Notes under the pieces: generated by a model | Database searches by the model: none | The model's input: only the letters and a program-made list of their open reading frames with translations | What the model was told of the DNA's origin: nothing | Shown: one piece after another, positions 35,660 to 47,005 of the stretch | How positions within the stretch are numbered: the stretch's first letter is position 1 | How the letters are laid out: every line of letters begins with the position of its first letter | DNA from: Marchantia polymorpha subsp. ruderalis | Taxonomy: Eukaryota > Streptophyta > Marchantiopsida > Marchantiales > Marchantiaceae | DNA: 64,000 nucleotides | Assembly (NCBI GenBank): GCA_037833965.1 | Contig: AP031357.1 | Span: 20,108,001 to 20,172,000, forward strand | Direction of reading: 5' to 3' | Position numbers and translations under genes: made by a program

Positions 35660-37073
35660 GCTTCGACTATATACTTTGTGAACCAACCCAACGTCTGTCG
35701 ATCCAACCCAACACTCCTCGACCGTCTACCAGCGGCCCAACGTCAGCCGCGTCTCAACGTGCCTCCGACTCAACTCCGAACTCAACGTGCACACACATGA
35801 CACATCTCATACAATTTCATACTTTGTCTGTAAGTTGGTGATCTATTGTATGGATATTATATCTCTAAAACTAAAACAGTTATTGATTTACATTTTTTTA
35901 TTATGTTTTATGCCTCTATAAATAATTTTTTTCCATAAAAAATCTTAAACAATATATATATATATATATATATTCATTAGGATATGAATTCAATATTTAT
36001 TCAGATGTTACTTAATTATTTGATGTGGTCTAAAATTTCTCATTTTCCTTGTTATTGTTATTTTTTCAATTTCAGAGAAATTTATATCATCAAAATAATT
36101 ATTGCATGAAAATCATTGCAAAAACATAATTGTTAATTTAATCTTTCCTACATATATGACCTTTCTAATAAAACGTTATCATCAACTTCACCATAACAGG
36201 GAAATTTTTGGAAATTTTCTTTTGGTATGGCGAGGTTGTTGTAATTCATCTCAATAAAAAATTATTTATTCTAATGATAATATTTTAATGATTATAACCC
36301 AACACAACGACTGAGATTTTTGTTTTAAGAATGTAATGTGTTTGTAAGATCTTCAACCAATCTAGTGCATTTTTTTTCACTTATATGTAAGGATCCGTAA
36401 TGTCTAAATCTTAAACTATCAAAGTTTCACTAAAAAACACAATTCCAATATTATACATTTACAAAAACTTTCACTCACAAGTTTCATGAACGTGATTGGA
36501 GCACTAGTTTTCTTGTGCATCATAGTTTTATTCATTGACCACTTACTCAAGTTAATACTTAGGTTTTGGATAAGTACGTACACAAAATCTATCTTCATCT
36601 GACAAAATTTTTTCTCATATTAAGTTTGATGTAGCAACTAATATCAAACATTATAAAACACTTATGGTTAAAAATAATATATTTTTTTCATCCTTGCTAA
36701 TTCAAATCATATGCATAAGTGCATCTACATATTATTATCAAAAATGATTATTATTATGACAAAATTCATCATGATTTGATTAATATACTCAATTTTATTT
36801 GATGATATCTAGTAAAAAAAAATCTTCTACAATCTAATAATCATTGAATTGCATTTTTTCAAGTTATGTGCTGCAAATAAAATAATATAAAACTATTTGG
36901 TAAGATTGAAATCTGATATTACATTGTAACTTTTCTGCCAATAATCTAGAATTAGATCATATAAAAACATCTTAAAACTCTTTCAAGGCAAACATCTATG
37001 ATTTCAATTATATTTATTATCATTAAGTAAAATTACACTTATACATTGTAAAATACATTGTTGTGTATAAAGA
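35660..37073. other. AT-rich non-coding stretch with (TA)n at 35952-35973
   Basis: From about 35870 the sequence is strongly AT-rich and without coding frames. A (TA)11-like microsatellite is at 35952-35973. Confidence 0.6.
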
Positions 37074-37234
37074 TTTGTTTAGGGGATTGCTATTGCCACC
37101 CCTGTTTTTGCTATTGCGTGATGATGCAGTAACAGTAGGGAGGGGGGGGGGGGGGGTTAGGAGTTGGGGTGGCGGTTGGGAGTTGGGGTGGCAATAGCAA
37201 AAACAGGGGTGGCAATAGCAATCCCCTTTGTTTA
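37074..37234. mobile_element. 145-bp MITE (hAT-like) with perfect 8-bp target duplication
   Basis: Element 37082-37226 is bounded by perfect 36-bp terminal inverted repeats (37082-37117 and 37191-37226, outermost GGGGATTGCTATTGCC). It is flanked by an exact 8-bp direct repeat TTTGTTTA (37074-37081 and 37227-37234). The short centre holds a 16-G run and two copies of gttggggtggc. The 8-bp duplication fits the hAT superfamily. Its ends do not match the hAT element at 12-14.6 kb, so another autonomous partner must have mobilised it. Intact ends and duplication imply a fairly recent insertion. Confidence 0.93.
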
Positions 37235-37814
37235 TACCAAATTTGAAGGTAAGATTCAGTCTCATAGTATTTCATCTTCAAAGTCATAACAACTAACTGA
37301 TGTTGTATGGAGTACAAAAACAAAAACCAATGCTTATGTGTTAGCAATGGATCTGTGCAGATTAAAAGTAAAATATATATGCCAATAAAGGAAATGAGTT
37401 GACACATTTTATGCGATCAAATATCATTAATAAAAAATTTAATGAATTAAGAAGAATAAAATCATACTTCATATATCATTCTTAGAATGTTTATCAGTGA
37501 GTTGAAAACTCGGATATAACATTCTAGAAACACAATTTTATATTTGACTAATTTTAGATGCATATGATGTTATTATTATAACATCATATTGACTTGAGTA
37601 GGTGAATTTATAGAGCATGTTTAACCAAAATGATGTAAACTGAAACAGGATTCTACTTTTGAGTTTTTGGAGAAATCAGTCTCCACTCTTTACGTAAACC
37701 TCCATTTGATCAAATTCATATATATCACTTTCTGGTAGTTTAGTAAACCTTGAACTGTAAAGAAATCATGCAATATATATATTGTAATCTTGTTTAAGAA
37801 TTCTATTCGATTTA
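37235..37814. other. AT-rich non-coding stretch
   Basis: Nothing recognisable; no coding bias on either strand. Confidence 0.5.
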
Positions 37815-38231
37815 AAGTATATTGTGATCATGCAATACAAATGTGTATCCCATGAGGTATGAGAGTATTTTAGGCCCTTTTTAATACAAGATCACACATA
37901 GAAATTTTTCAAGTAGATACAGTAAATTCAAAATTTTGAAGTTTTAATTATATGTGGTTGTCTAGTACAAGATCTTGGGCTTCACAAAAAATATATGAAA
38001 GTAAAATAAGCAGTAGTGCAATTCAAGTATATTGTGATCATGCAATACAAATGTGTATCCCATGAGGTATGAGAGTATTTTAGGCCCTTTTTAATACAAG
38101 ATCACACAGAGACATTTTTCAGTAGATATAGTAAATTCAAAATTTGAAGTATTAATTATATGTGGTTGTCTAGTACAAAATCTTGGGCTTCACAAAAAAT
38201 ATATGAAAGTAAAATAAGCAGTAGCGCAATT
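37815..38231. repeat. 210-bp tandem duplication (two units)
   Basis: Unit 1 begins at 37815 (aagtatattgtgatcatgca) and unit 2 at 38025 with the same sequence; both continue to 'aaataagcagtag.gcaatt'. The period is 210 bp, and unit 2 is a few bases shorter through small deletions. The two differ at only about a dozen positions, suggesting a fairly recent duplication. Confidence 0.95.
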
Positions 38232-38990
38232 GTTTCTCAACGAGTTTAAGTTTAAGACTCAAAAAACTATGCCATGATGTTAACACTGGCGTGAATATTA
38301 TCATTAAACGCCGAAGCTTTATGCCCGACCATAGGTCACATCATGATAATTAGACGAAGGATGAAATCCTTCACATTGGTAATTGAGACATGTAGATACT
38401 GTAACATACCTGGGTAGCGTAAGAATTGTTTGTGTTGTCGAGCTATCCAGGCTGAGTATGAGGTACATTGATTGTATCACACAAAGCAAGGAAGGAGTTA
38501 GAAATAGTAAAGTAGGAGAGCAATAATTGTTGCCCTGTTGGGATGACAAATCCGAAACCTTAGCTTTCATCTGGGTGGTAGCGAAGCTCGAGAGTACGTA
38601 TAGAATAGAAACCTCTTGGTTTCTCTTACGTGAAGTGTCATGATTTTTTCATAAATCTGGCGTGAAAAAGTCACTGCTCTGAGGAAACAGGCTCATCGAG
38701 GTTGACTCGGCAGCTCGCAGCGATCGAATCGAACAGCGAGCATGCATTTCTTCCTACCGAGCCATGATCTGGATACGTCGTGAAATGGGGATCAGGTAGT
38801 CGTGAGTTGCAACGCTGCTGCCCTGGGGACGGCAGGGTCGCTGGGTTCGAAGAGGAACGGGTGGACCGGAAACACGGCCAGATCTTCGGCCGGACGAAAG
38901 CCAGATCGACGGGCCGAGGCGCGGGAGTGGATGGATCGCAAACGACAAGGCCGGGAACCGTATGCCGAAAAGCTCCGCGTGTAGGGCGCG
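38232..38990. other. Transition from AT-rich to GC-rich non-coding sequence
   Basis: No gene recognised. GC content rises sharply near 38700. Several overlapping frames on both strands here are products of high GC and not supported as genes. Confidence 0.4.
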
Positions 38991-39021
38991 AAAGGCAGGC
39001 AGGCAGGAAGGAAGGCAGGAG

Positions 39022-39565
39022 GGTGCACTTTTTCTTCCACTTGTGCGAGAAAGACGGCACCTCGGAAAGACAGTCAGAGGATTCGGCGAAGTCGAAGTAA
39101 GAGGGGCTTGAGGGAGTATAATTTCCCATACGGATAGTCAACCGCACTTTATCCTCCGCCGAGGAGAAAAAGTGCACGTCATCCGCCAGCACGGAAGCGA
39201 GGTGCACTTTTTCCCTAATTATGTAAAAGATGGACAGTTTGAACTGCATGTCTTTTAGTGATGCAAGGGGTGGGGCTCGCAGCTCGGGCCCGAAATAAAA
39301 GGCTAGAAACCCTAACTAGGGCGATGGGCGTAGCCGAGACCGGACCAGCCCGTGGCCAGGAATCTTCGGGGGCACAGGGAGAAGGACGAGAGCGGAAGGC
39401 GACGGAGCGGAGGGAGTAAATGCGGAATTTTCTAATGCTGCGGAAGGGACCCGGGAGCATACGACAAAAGAAACCCTAAAGACAATATCTGTGCTGCACT
39501 TTGTCCTGCAACTAGCGGAAGGGGTGCACTTTCTCCCTCGAAGGGAGGGAAGGAGTGCACTTTTT
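39022..39565. promoter_or_regulatory. Cluster of GTGCACTTTTTC-like motifs
   Basis: Near-identical copies occur at 39022 (gtgcactttttc), 39166-39177 (reverse, gaaaaagtgcac), 39202-39213 (gtgcactttttc), 39523 (gtgcactttctc) and 39554-39565 (gtgcactttttc), with weaker ones at about 39143 (cgcactttatcc) and 39494 (tgcactttgtcc). Seven occurrences in about 550 bp within a GC-rich region look non-random. They lie about 1.4-2 kb upstream of the TCF1-like gene, so they could be promoter elements or part of an unrecognised repeat. Confidence 0.45.
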
Positions 39566-39650
39566 CGTTTTTGTGGACACAAAAGCAGCCAAAAGATTGT
39601 GTGGAGAGCAATCTCTTCGAGATCTTTTGATGGCAAAGATAGAGCTCTGA

Positions 39651-39990
39651 AGAGAGAGAGAGAGAGAGAGGGAGAGACATGGTGCCGCTGGGCCAGTAAG
39701 GAGCAGAAAGATGATTGCGGAAAGCGTGATGAGGTAGAAAGGGGGGCTGCGGGGTTGATGGGGCACGAGCACTTCAGAGAAGATCTGAGAGCGCCCGTCG
39801 TGCTTTGAGGCAAACGACAACGGAGAAAAGTGCCGCGTGATTGAGCTATGGACAGACGACCTTTTGGAGTTCTCTTATTACAGAGTACACTTGGCAGGGG
39901 ACGAACTCAGAACCGCGCAGCGAGCCGCGGCGTCGTATGAGATGATGTGTGCAGCGAGCGAGCGAGCGAGTTAGAGCGAGTTAGCGAGCT
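39651..39990. repeat. (GA)n and (GCGA)n simple repeats
   Basis: An (AG)n run at about 39651-39672 and a (GCGA)n-type run (gcagcgagcgagcgagcgag) at about 39950-39970, extended by further gcgag/gttagcgag units to about 39990. These are typical of 5' leader or promoter regions. Confidence 0.8.
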
Positions 39991-39999
39991 AGCGCCTTT

Positions 40000-40975
40000 C
40001 GACGGTGGGCGATAGCGCGCGGGCGGGCGGAGGAGCTAGAGCGAGCCGAGAACTCTCGTTGGAACATTCGATAGATTATGGGACTGGCTCGGTTCGTGGG
40101 CGTTGGCCGCATTGACGTCGACCCGAGCTCAGTCGTGGTGCAGATGCAGGGTAAGAACGTAGGATCGAATAGAGAATCTCGCTCGGCGGTTGGAGCGGCA
40201 GCTTCGGATTTGCGATCTTCGGCAGAAGCAGCTTGCGTTATCATGTCACCGACTTTCCCGTGCTTGGGACTCTCGGGAGGTGAATGGTGGACATCTTAAC
40301 ACCGAGAGTTGTTTGCCGAAACGGAGCGTTTCTACACTTCGACGTTTGCATGCAGTATAGCACTGCTCGCTTGACAGTTCTGGACGTACATGACTGCCCA
40401 ACTTCTGGTTTTAAGGCATAGCATAGGGGACAAACGCAAGTCTGGATCTCAGACATACAACTGACAGCAGTTTCCATGTTTTAAGAGGGGCAAAGAGATA
40501 GTCACCGATTCGACTGTTGAGGCGAACATCGATACACGGGATTATTTCGTTGGCATTGATCCTATCTTTCATGAAGAGCTGGAAACCTGAATGTTGTTTG
40601 CATCTGTCAGATCTGATGTCTCCGCGGGAAGAAATAGACCTGTAGCTGTCAGACATCAAGAAATCACGCATTCTGAGGATCAACGTACCGAGCTCGGTCC
40701 TTACTGTAATTATTTCTAAAAGGTAGCCACTTTAGGGCTCATTACACTGCACAGGCCAAATCCGATATCTGGAATAGCACTTGAAGAGATCCACCTCGCG
40801 GACAGTGAAGCACATGGGAATGTAGCTTGGGGAAAGGGTCGTTAGGCTGCTTTGTAAAAGTCAAATTCGGAAAGCATCGGAACGAGAATACTCTTCGAAG
40901 ATGCGGCAGTGGAGACGCGCTGTACAAGGCTTTGTTTAAAGGGTACAGCAGGTAGTAAGGTGGGCAGTAAGCCAA
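40000..40975 (+). other. Probable promoter/5' leader region of the TCF1-like gene
   Basis: A potential 5' exon with a good donor (gatgcagg/gtaagaac, about 40147) is followed by sequence without coding signal, and an acceptor-like site lies just before the start codon at 40976. A frame MGLARFVGVGRIDVDPSSVV begins at 40078 and may be an upstream ORF or an alternative first exon. None of this is proven by sequence alone. Confidence 0.35.
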
Positions 40976-43900
40976 ATGGGGGAGGAGCTGAGTATACGAA
41001 TGTGGGGCTATTTGCCGGCTGCGTCTATTCAACGAGCGCCTTTCTTGGTGCCCACTCCCGTGCCTCCGTCCAGTGCTGGAGAAGGTTGGCGCACCGTTTG
41101 CAGTGGTGGTTGTGGATTCGGTGTCGCAATTTCAGGTAGTTCCCGCTGTCAAAGTTATAGGTCTGAACAATCCGAGGCAACAAGATGTCAAGCACATAGA
41201 TGATATCTTCCCGATCTTACCGTACCATATCGTGCTTCACCTTTCTGGCTATGAGCTACACGAGCTGGTGATATCTATCATTCCGAAAGCTCCTTTTTCC
41301 CCTCCTAGAAAGACTTGTAATGTAAAAGCTCCGGAGCGCTCGATTCTCCCGAGCTCTAGATGCCATTTGGGCCTCGGCAGAAAACCTACACTCATGGTCA
41401 AACTTACATCGGACGTTTGCTTCGGCTTCCTCTTGATGTGTATGGAGCTGCCAGTGCAGCTTAATTGAGAGTGCTCTAAGCTCTCTAACCAGTATTCAGC
41501 AGATGCTGGCCACTCATTCGTGTCATCATGAAGGACTGATATTGAAGGCTCGATTCAGTCGTTTTTCGGGATGAGTACCATGTTTGGTCTTGAACCCGTC
41601 AAGTAGGACGGGTCTGCCTTGCTATGGGAATGTCTCTAGAGGTTTTCGTGGTATAAACCACGAGATGTGGTCTGTTCAAGTAAATAATGAGTCGATCATG
41701 GCGGTGAGCTTGCGACGGCCAATTAGCAACAGAAAGTGTTATGTGAGTCATATATGTCTGTTACTGGCTGCTAATGATGTTGTCTGACAATACATGCAGA
41801 GTCTGGGAAGATCAATACGTGGGGATCAACGAACGATCTTGGTCAATGCTATATGATAACAGGAAAGGAGCAGGTAGTAAGTTGGACATTTTTGAGTATG
41901 CCTGTCAACTCCGCCGATTCTTGCTAATCGAAATCATTGCCATAGAACGTGATCCAGACGCTTGCAGCATTTTGCTTGCGGGTCGTACCCTCTCTGATTG
42001 CCGACGGCTAAAACTTGTGCCGGTTGATATGGTAGGAACGACCTGAACCTTACCTCTTCAGCGGAGACGCCAACATCGTGCAAGCTGCCGCGGGTTGGGC
42101 ACATTGCGCTGCTGTTACAGGCAAGCTCCTTACTCCTTCACTGACTTTTGCGTTCTCTAGGCAGAGCAGGCTGTTTCAACCATGGAATTAGCCTTTTGAA
42201 TTCAGGTTTGAACTAAGAATTCTTTTAAAGACGATACGCACCTAGAACATCCAGTCTCAGATTGACTGGTTTGTGTAAAACTTTTGTCATGAAACATGCT
42301 CAAATGTTTATCCTCTACCGGGTTCCGAAGGATACATCCTCTCTTGTTTGTATATCGAGTTGTCTGTGTTCAACGTTTCATTCTGTCGATGGTGCTTTTA
42401 GGGATCTCAAGCGAAGGCCAAGCACGTGATTGGCACTTTCCAGTTTAGACCTATACCCAACAGCGACGTTGCGATCAAAGGTCAACTTTAGGCTAATATT
42501 AATTCGTGATGGCTTTGTGTAACTAGAAAAAGGAGAAGTGTTTACCTGGGGATGGAGTGAATGCGTGCCCAACGCTAATCTGACAACCACAGACGGTCAA
42601 GGAGCTGTCGCGGGTGCCATCAGCGAGGTTCTTGATGATAGCTCAGCACAAACTGGGCGGCCTAGCGTCAACGAAAATTCTGACTGTGCAGACTCCACTC
42701 CAACCTCTTTCGATGCTTCGAGGAGAAGCACACCCAGTTCAGGACAGGATAGGTCCCGTAATGGGACGCTGTCGTCCAGCAATAAGCTGAAGCTAGTGAA
42801 CACCAAGACATCTGGGAGGAAGAGTTCTGGCACCCTTGACAAGGCGGACGATAGTCTGAAAAGGAGAAAAGTTGTCGTTGCGGATGAAGAAACAACCGAC
42901 GACAATGTTATGGCTCCGCCGTGCATGGTGACGTTGGATCCGGGTGTGATCATCGTTTCTGTAGCGGCGGGCGGACGACACACCCTGGCCCTTTCAGGCG
43001 AGTGAATCTTCACGCATCTTGGGAGTGTCTTCAATGAAATTGTTACCCTTTTGTTAGCAACTTGGCATTAGAACGTTCAAAAGTTGGCGTGCCAATCTTT
43101 GGCTGGCATACCGCCATCCGCACCTTCCTCTCGCGTCTAAGATGTCCATTATGTCCGCTTACAGATGCAGGTAAAGTATGGGGATGGGGCTACGGAGGCG
43201 AAGGACAACTTGGTTTAGGTTCACGCATGCGGTTGGTATCAACTCCACAGATCATACCTCATTTGGAGAGACCTTCTACGGGAAGTGGATCTTCCAAATC
43301 CAGGAATAGCTCGGGAGTCGTCAATTTCTCCAATTCACCTTCAGATCTGTTGGGAACTCGTGTGATAGGGTTAGCTTGTGGCGGCCGTCATAGCGCTGTG
43401 TTGACGGGTACGAACCTCGCTCTCTACTTTCGTCGACCTGATTCATTCTGCTACTCAGGACCGTTCTTTTATATTGACAGGAGTTTCTTGCTCAGAATAT
43501 TCAGTGACATGCACACCGTACATCTGTCACGTGAACGTCTGATAAGCCGACACTCTTTAATTGCTTTGGCTTTTCCAGATTCTGGAGCAGTACTTTCCTT
43601 CGGGTGGGGACTCTATGGTCAGGTGAGAAACATTCTACCTTTTTGGTACTGCAATCTTTCTGAGTCATTCGTAATATACTCCTAATTCGTTGGATGTGCA
43701 GCAACAGCAATGTATGACAAAGCATTGCTGTTGCTGCTCATCCAAAGAAACACATGATTATATACTGTGGCTCATAGCCACCTTCAGCGCTGAAGTAGAT
43801 GTCTTGTAGTAAGTGAATCACTGTTGTTCTAAATATCATTCTCTCTCCGAATGAATGCTAGTGCTGATGAAGATGTCGGTTGTCATGACATACTGCTCTA

Positions 43901-45010
43901 TATGAACGCAATTCTGATGACGAGACTCAAGCGCACGTCTTAGATTTAGGCCAATTTTTGTACTCATACATCTGAGCTCGTGATTGTGCATTTCAAATGT
44001 GTGCAGTGTGGTCAAGGATCTACTGATGATGAACTATCCCCAGCTTATATCTCTTCATTGGGAGGAATAAAAATCACAGGCATAGCTGCAGGCTTGTGGC
44101 ACACCATGTTCATATCAGACACCGGAGATGTTTACTCTTGTGGCGGCAATCAGTTCGGCCAGCTGGGAACTGGTGGCGACCAAGCTGAGGTTTGTGACAC
44201 TTCCTACCCGCTGGTGTTGATTTCCCGTTTTGAACCGGTTTTGCCACCGCTCAGCCAGTGCGCCGGGTCCATTGTCTTCAGGCGATGACAGGAACTTACG
44301 AATGAGTACGCTTTAAACGGGTGCTAAGGAACAAATATCTTGCAGCGGATTTAATGTCTTCACCATGTTCATGCAGATGCTTCCCACCTTGGTAGACGCC
44401 AGTGTTTTGGAAAACGAGCAAGGCGTTCTTATTTCTTGCGGAGCCAGGCACACTGCTATGTTGACTGGTTTGTCCCCATCTGTGGCTTCTACTCTAGTGT
44501 CTCATTGTCATTATGTTGCAACCTAAAGTCGCGAAGACTGAGTGATGGAGTTGTAAGGAATTGACATTGCAGCCTCCCGTGGGAGTCTGGGCCGTGTCTC
44601 AGTCCGTTCTGAGTTGTAAGGAGGTATTACGTGATCTCAAAAACGGCTTAAGCTTACAGTATTTCTGTCCGTCCCTCAGTTTTATCCTCCCTTGCCGCGC
44701 CTCAGTTTAATCTAATTCTGCAGCTTTGTTTGTGCAGAGAGTGGGAAAGTATTCTGCTGGGGATGGAACAAGTATGGACAGGTTTGCTACTACGACCCAC
44801 TCATGTCAGTGTACTCTGTCACGAATTTGCTTTGAACAGAAGTTAGTTCGCTCATGTGCTAAAGACGTGTGTGTGTGTTTATGACAGCTCGGTGTCAGTG
44901 ACACAGTGGACAGAGACAGTCCGGCAGAGGTTGCACTAAATGATTGCTCTGCAAAGAGCCTGGCGTGTGGCTGGTGGCATACTCTGGCTCTTGTGAGAGA
45001 AAAAGAGTGA
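40976..45010 (+). CDS. RCC1-repeat protein, TCF1-like, 10 exons with two GC-AG introns
   Basis: Predicted exons: 40976-41135, 41800-41873, 42036-42120, 42527-42997, 43165-43407, 43579-43622, 44007-44189, 44377-44467, 44738-44781, 44888-45010. All phases agree and give 505 residues. The start MGEELSIRMWGYLPAASIQR matches the N-terminus of the Arabidopsis TCF1/At3g53830 group. RCC1 blades follow, with 'INTWGSTNDLGQCY', 'VFTWGWSECVP', 'VWGWGYGGEGQLGLGSR', 'LSFGWGLYGQCGQG', 'GGNQFGQLGTGGDQAE', 'VFCWGWNKYGQLGV' and the C-terminal 'SLACGWWHTLALV'. They would form a seven-bladed propeller. Exon 4 carries a Ser/Thr- and charge-rich insert (about residues 135-235) with basic patches. TCF1 acts in chromatin-linked cold response in Arabidopsis; a nuclear role here is inference. 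The donors after 42120 and 42997 are GC, not GT. Confidence 0.94.
44548..44622 (-). other. 16S-rRNA-like fragment between 12-bp direct repeats, inside an intron
   Basis: Read on the minus strand, 44603-44568 matches the universal small-subunit rRNA segment ACTGAGACACGGCCCAGACT...ACGGGAGGCTGCA over about 36 nt. It is a scrap, not an rRNA gene. It is bounded by gagttgtaagga at 44548-44559 and 44611-44622, so a 51-bp insert sits between 12-bp direct repeats. It lies in the intron between exons 8 and 9 of the RCC1 gene. Organellar or bacterial origin cannot be decided by eye. Chloroplast rRNA as I remember it has GGAGGCAGCA, so the match to GGAGGCTGCA is not a plain plastid copy. Confidence 0.75.
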
Positions 45011-47005
45011 CGTGATACTCGCACGAATACACAGGTGACCGTATACAATATCATTTTGATGTACAGATAAACTTTTGTTGTCATGATTACCCCTCACGCT
45101 TTTTGTGAAAATTAAATTTTCAGATACCGTCATTTTCCACACTTGCTCGTTGCAGGCAAGTTAGCCACTAGAAGAGTAGAGTCCCTGTGAAAAAATTACT
45201 GAAATTATTACCTACGATGAGGAATCACTGTTAGTCTCCTCCATACAAGCACTCTACAAATAGTTGTTTGGAACCTAGTCATGGACCTTGATCATAGCAG
45301 GAAGACTGATGTAGCTGCCACGTCACCTACCGCAAACCATTTCGCCTCTGCAACTGTCAACTTCCGATGGACGATGCTCTTGAACACTTTCTACACTGAG
45401 AAACATTTCATTCTGGTATATCTGGACAAGCTTTAGGTTTTCCGTAAGCTTTGGAGATACCGTGACTTTGCGACCACCATTAACATGTGAAATACTCATG
45501 ACAATTGGTAGTTAGTAACGGTGGTTTTAAGTAGCGGGACATCATTTTTATGTTGCGTCAGTATTGTCACTTCAATTTTGAAACAGTAGGAGTGACAAAA
45601 GTAGTGTGGAAGCTTTTACTACCCTTTTAAAACCTATACAGAGGGTTGAGCAAGCAGATTCTGTAATCTTTGTGTAAAAAGATAGGCAAAGTTCTTTCTT
45701 TCATTTGACATAATGTGAAGACATGTTATTTTTTTTTCGCCCGAAAAGATGCAAGTATGCGAACGCCGCATTCGATGTGCATTCAATATGAATGTGCAAT
45801 GTACCATGTGTATGAGTTTTACGACCACTGCAACAGTCACCTCGGCATTCCAACAGTGACGGCGAATGAGGGTGTGCGTATGTGGTATGACAGACGTTAT
45901 CATTTCTTACCTCTTTAGGCCTAAGCGAGATATTCCCTCCTTGCTCCACAATCATTCCTCAGGTATCAGTTCGTACCTGAACAGGTTAATGTGGGAGGAC
46001 TTTGTAAGTAGAAAGTTAAAAAATATGAGTATTGCAAAAAGAAGACGAGACGTTGGCACATTTTCATCTGTGGTTACCTGTGTCATTTCGAAACGGCTTT
46101 TGTATTCAAAAGTCAATTCATCTGACATGCGGAACAGAAAAATGTGCATTGTGCACACGAAGACAATCAGGATGTATTTACTGTAAAATAGATGCACTTC
46201 GTAAAGTTTCAATATACAAATCTACTAGCCTTTCCAGTGATCAAAATACTCAAAACTCATGAGGTCAAATCAATCACTTGGGTTCACAGGTATCAAGCCA
46301 ATTTGAATTGGCCCTAGTTTTCGTACCTGGTGTAAACTAGCTGAAATGTGTACCCAGAAATTATATAATTACTCTCTTCGGCTTTTGCAAAAGAATTCGT
46401 GGTTCTACTTTCAAACATAATTGGAAATATGATAATTGTTTCCATCGCAGTCGTTCGGAAAAAGCCTGCCCCATACACGCGAAAACTGAAGTAACCGTGG
46501 CTACCATGACTATCCGATGCAGATCATTGCCCTGTCGATTCAGTTAACGGGGTAGTCAATTCCTTCTAATTTTGACAATCCCATTGTATGCTCGTATGAT
46601 TCATCCTCGAATCGTTCTATCAAGTTTACTCCGACGTAATCTAAAACCTGTGTCTCAACCTCAGTCCAGGATGGAATGGACTAGTATAGATGCTTCTCCC
46701 GTTTCGTCTGGATCTGACTCAGCCAATATCAAGTTATAGAGTATTAATGATCCGAGCTCACTGGATTCGGTTCAGTTGTCCAGGAAAACTCTCTCAAACA
46801 AAGACTGTCGACTATGCATCCGACAGAATTTTAGAGTGGAGGACGACGGTGTTACATGTATTCGATCGGAAATTTCATTAAATGCTCTTCGGAATGTCGA
46901 TTCCTCGAGAGATAGCCAACTCCAAGACCCTAGATATATCTAAGCAGTAACCTAATCCTAACTGTAGAGAAGTATCTGGGGACGGACCATTCCCATCGAT
47001 CGTAC
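45011..47005. other. Intergenic stretch between RCC1 gene and a minus-strand gene
   Basis: No recognised gene or repeat. It contains the 3' untranslated region of the RCC1 gene at its left end and possibly the last exon(s) of the minus-strand gene at its right end (for example around 46878-46970). Confidence 0.4.

Noticed and set aside
42998-43012. GT donor at 43001 in place of the GC donor after 42997
   Set aside because: It changes phase and gives an early stop after the 43165 acceptor, while the GC donor restores the conserved RCC1 sequence.
42597-43034. Minus-strand frame inside the RCC1 gene
   Set aside because: It is antisense to exon 4, which joins in phase with conserved RCC1 blades.
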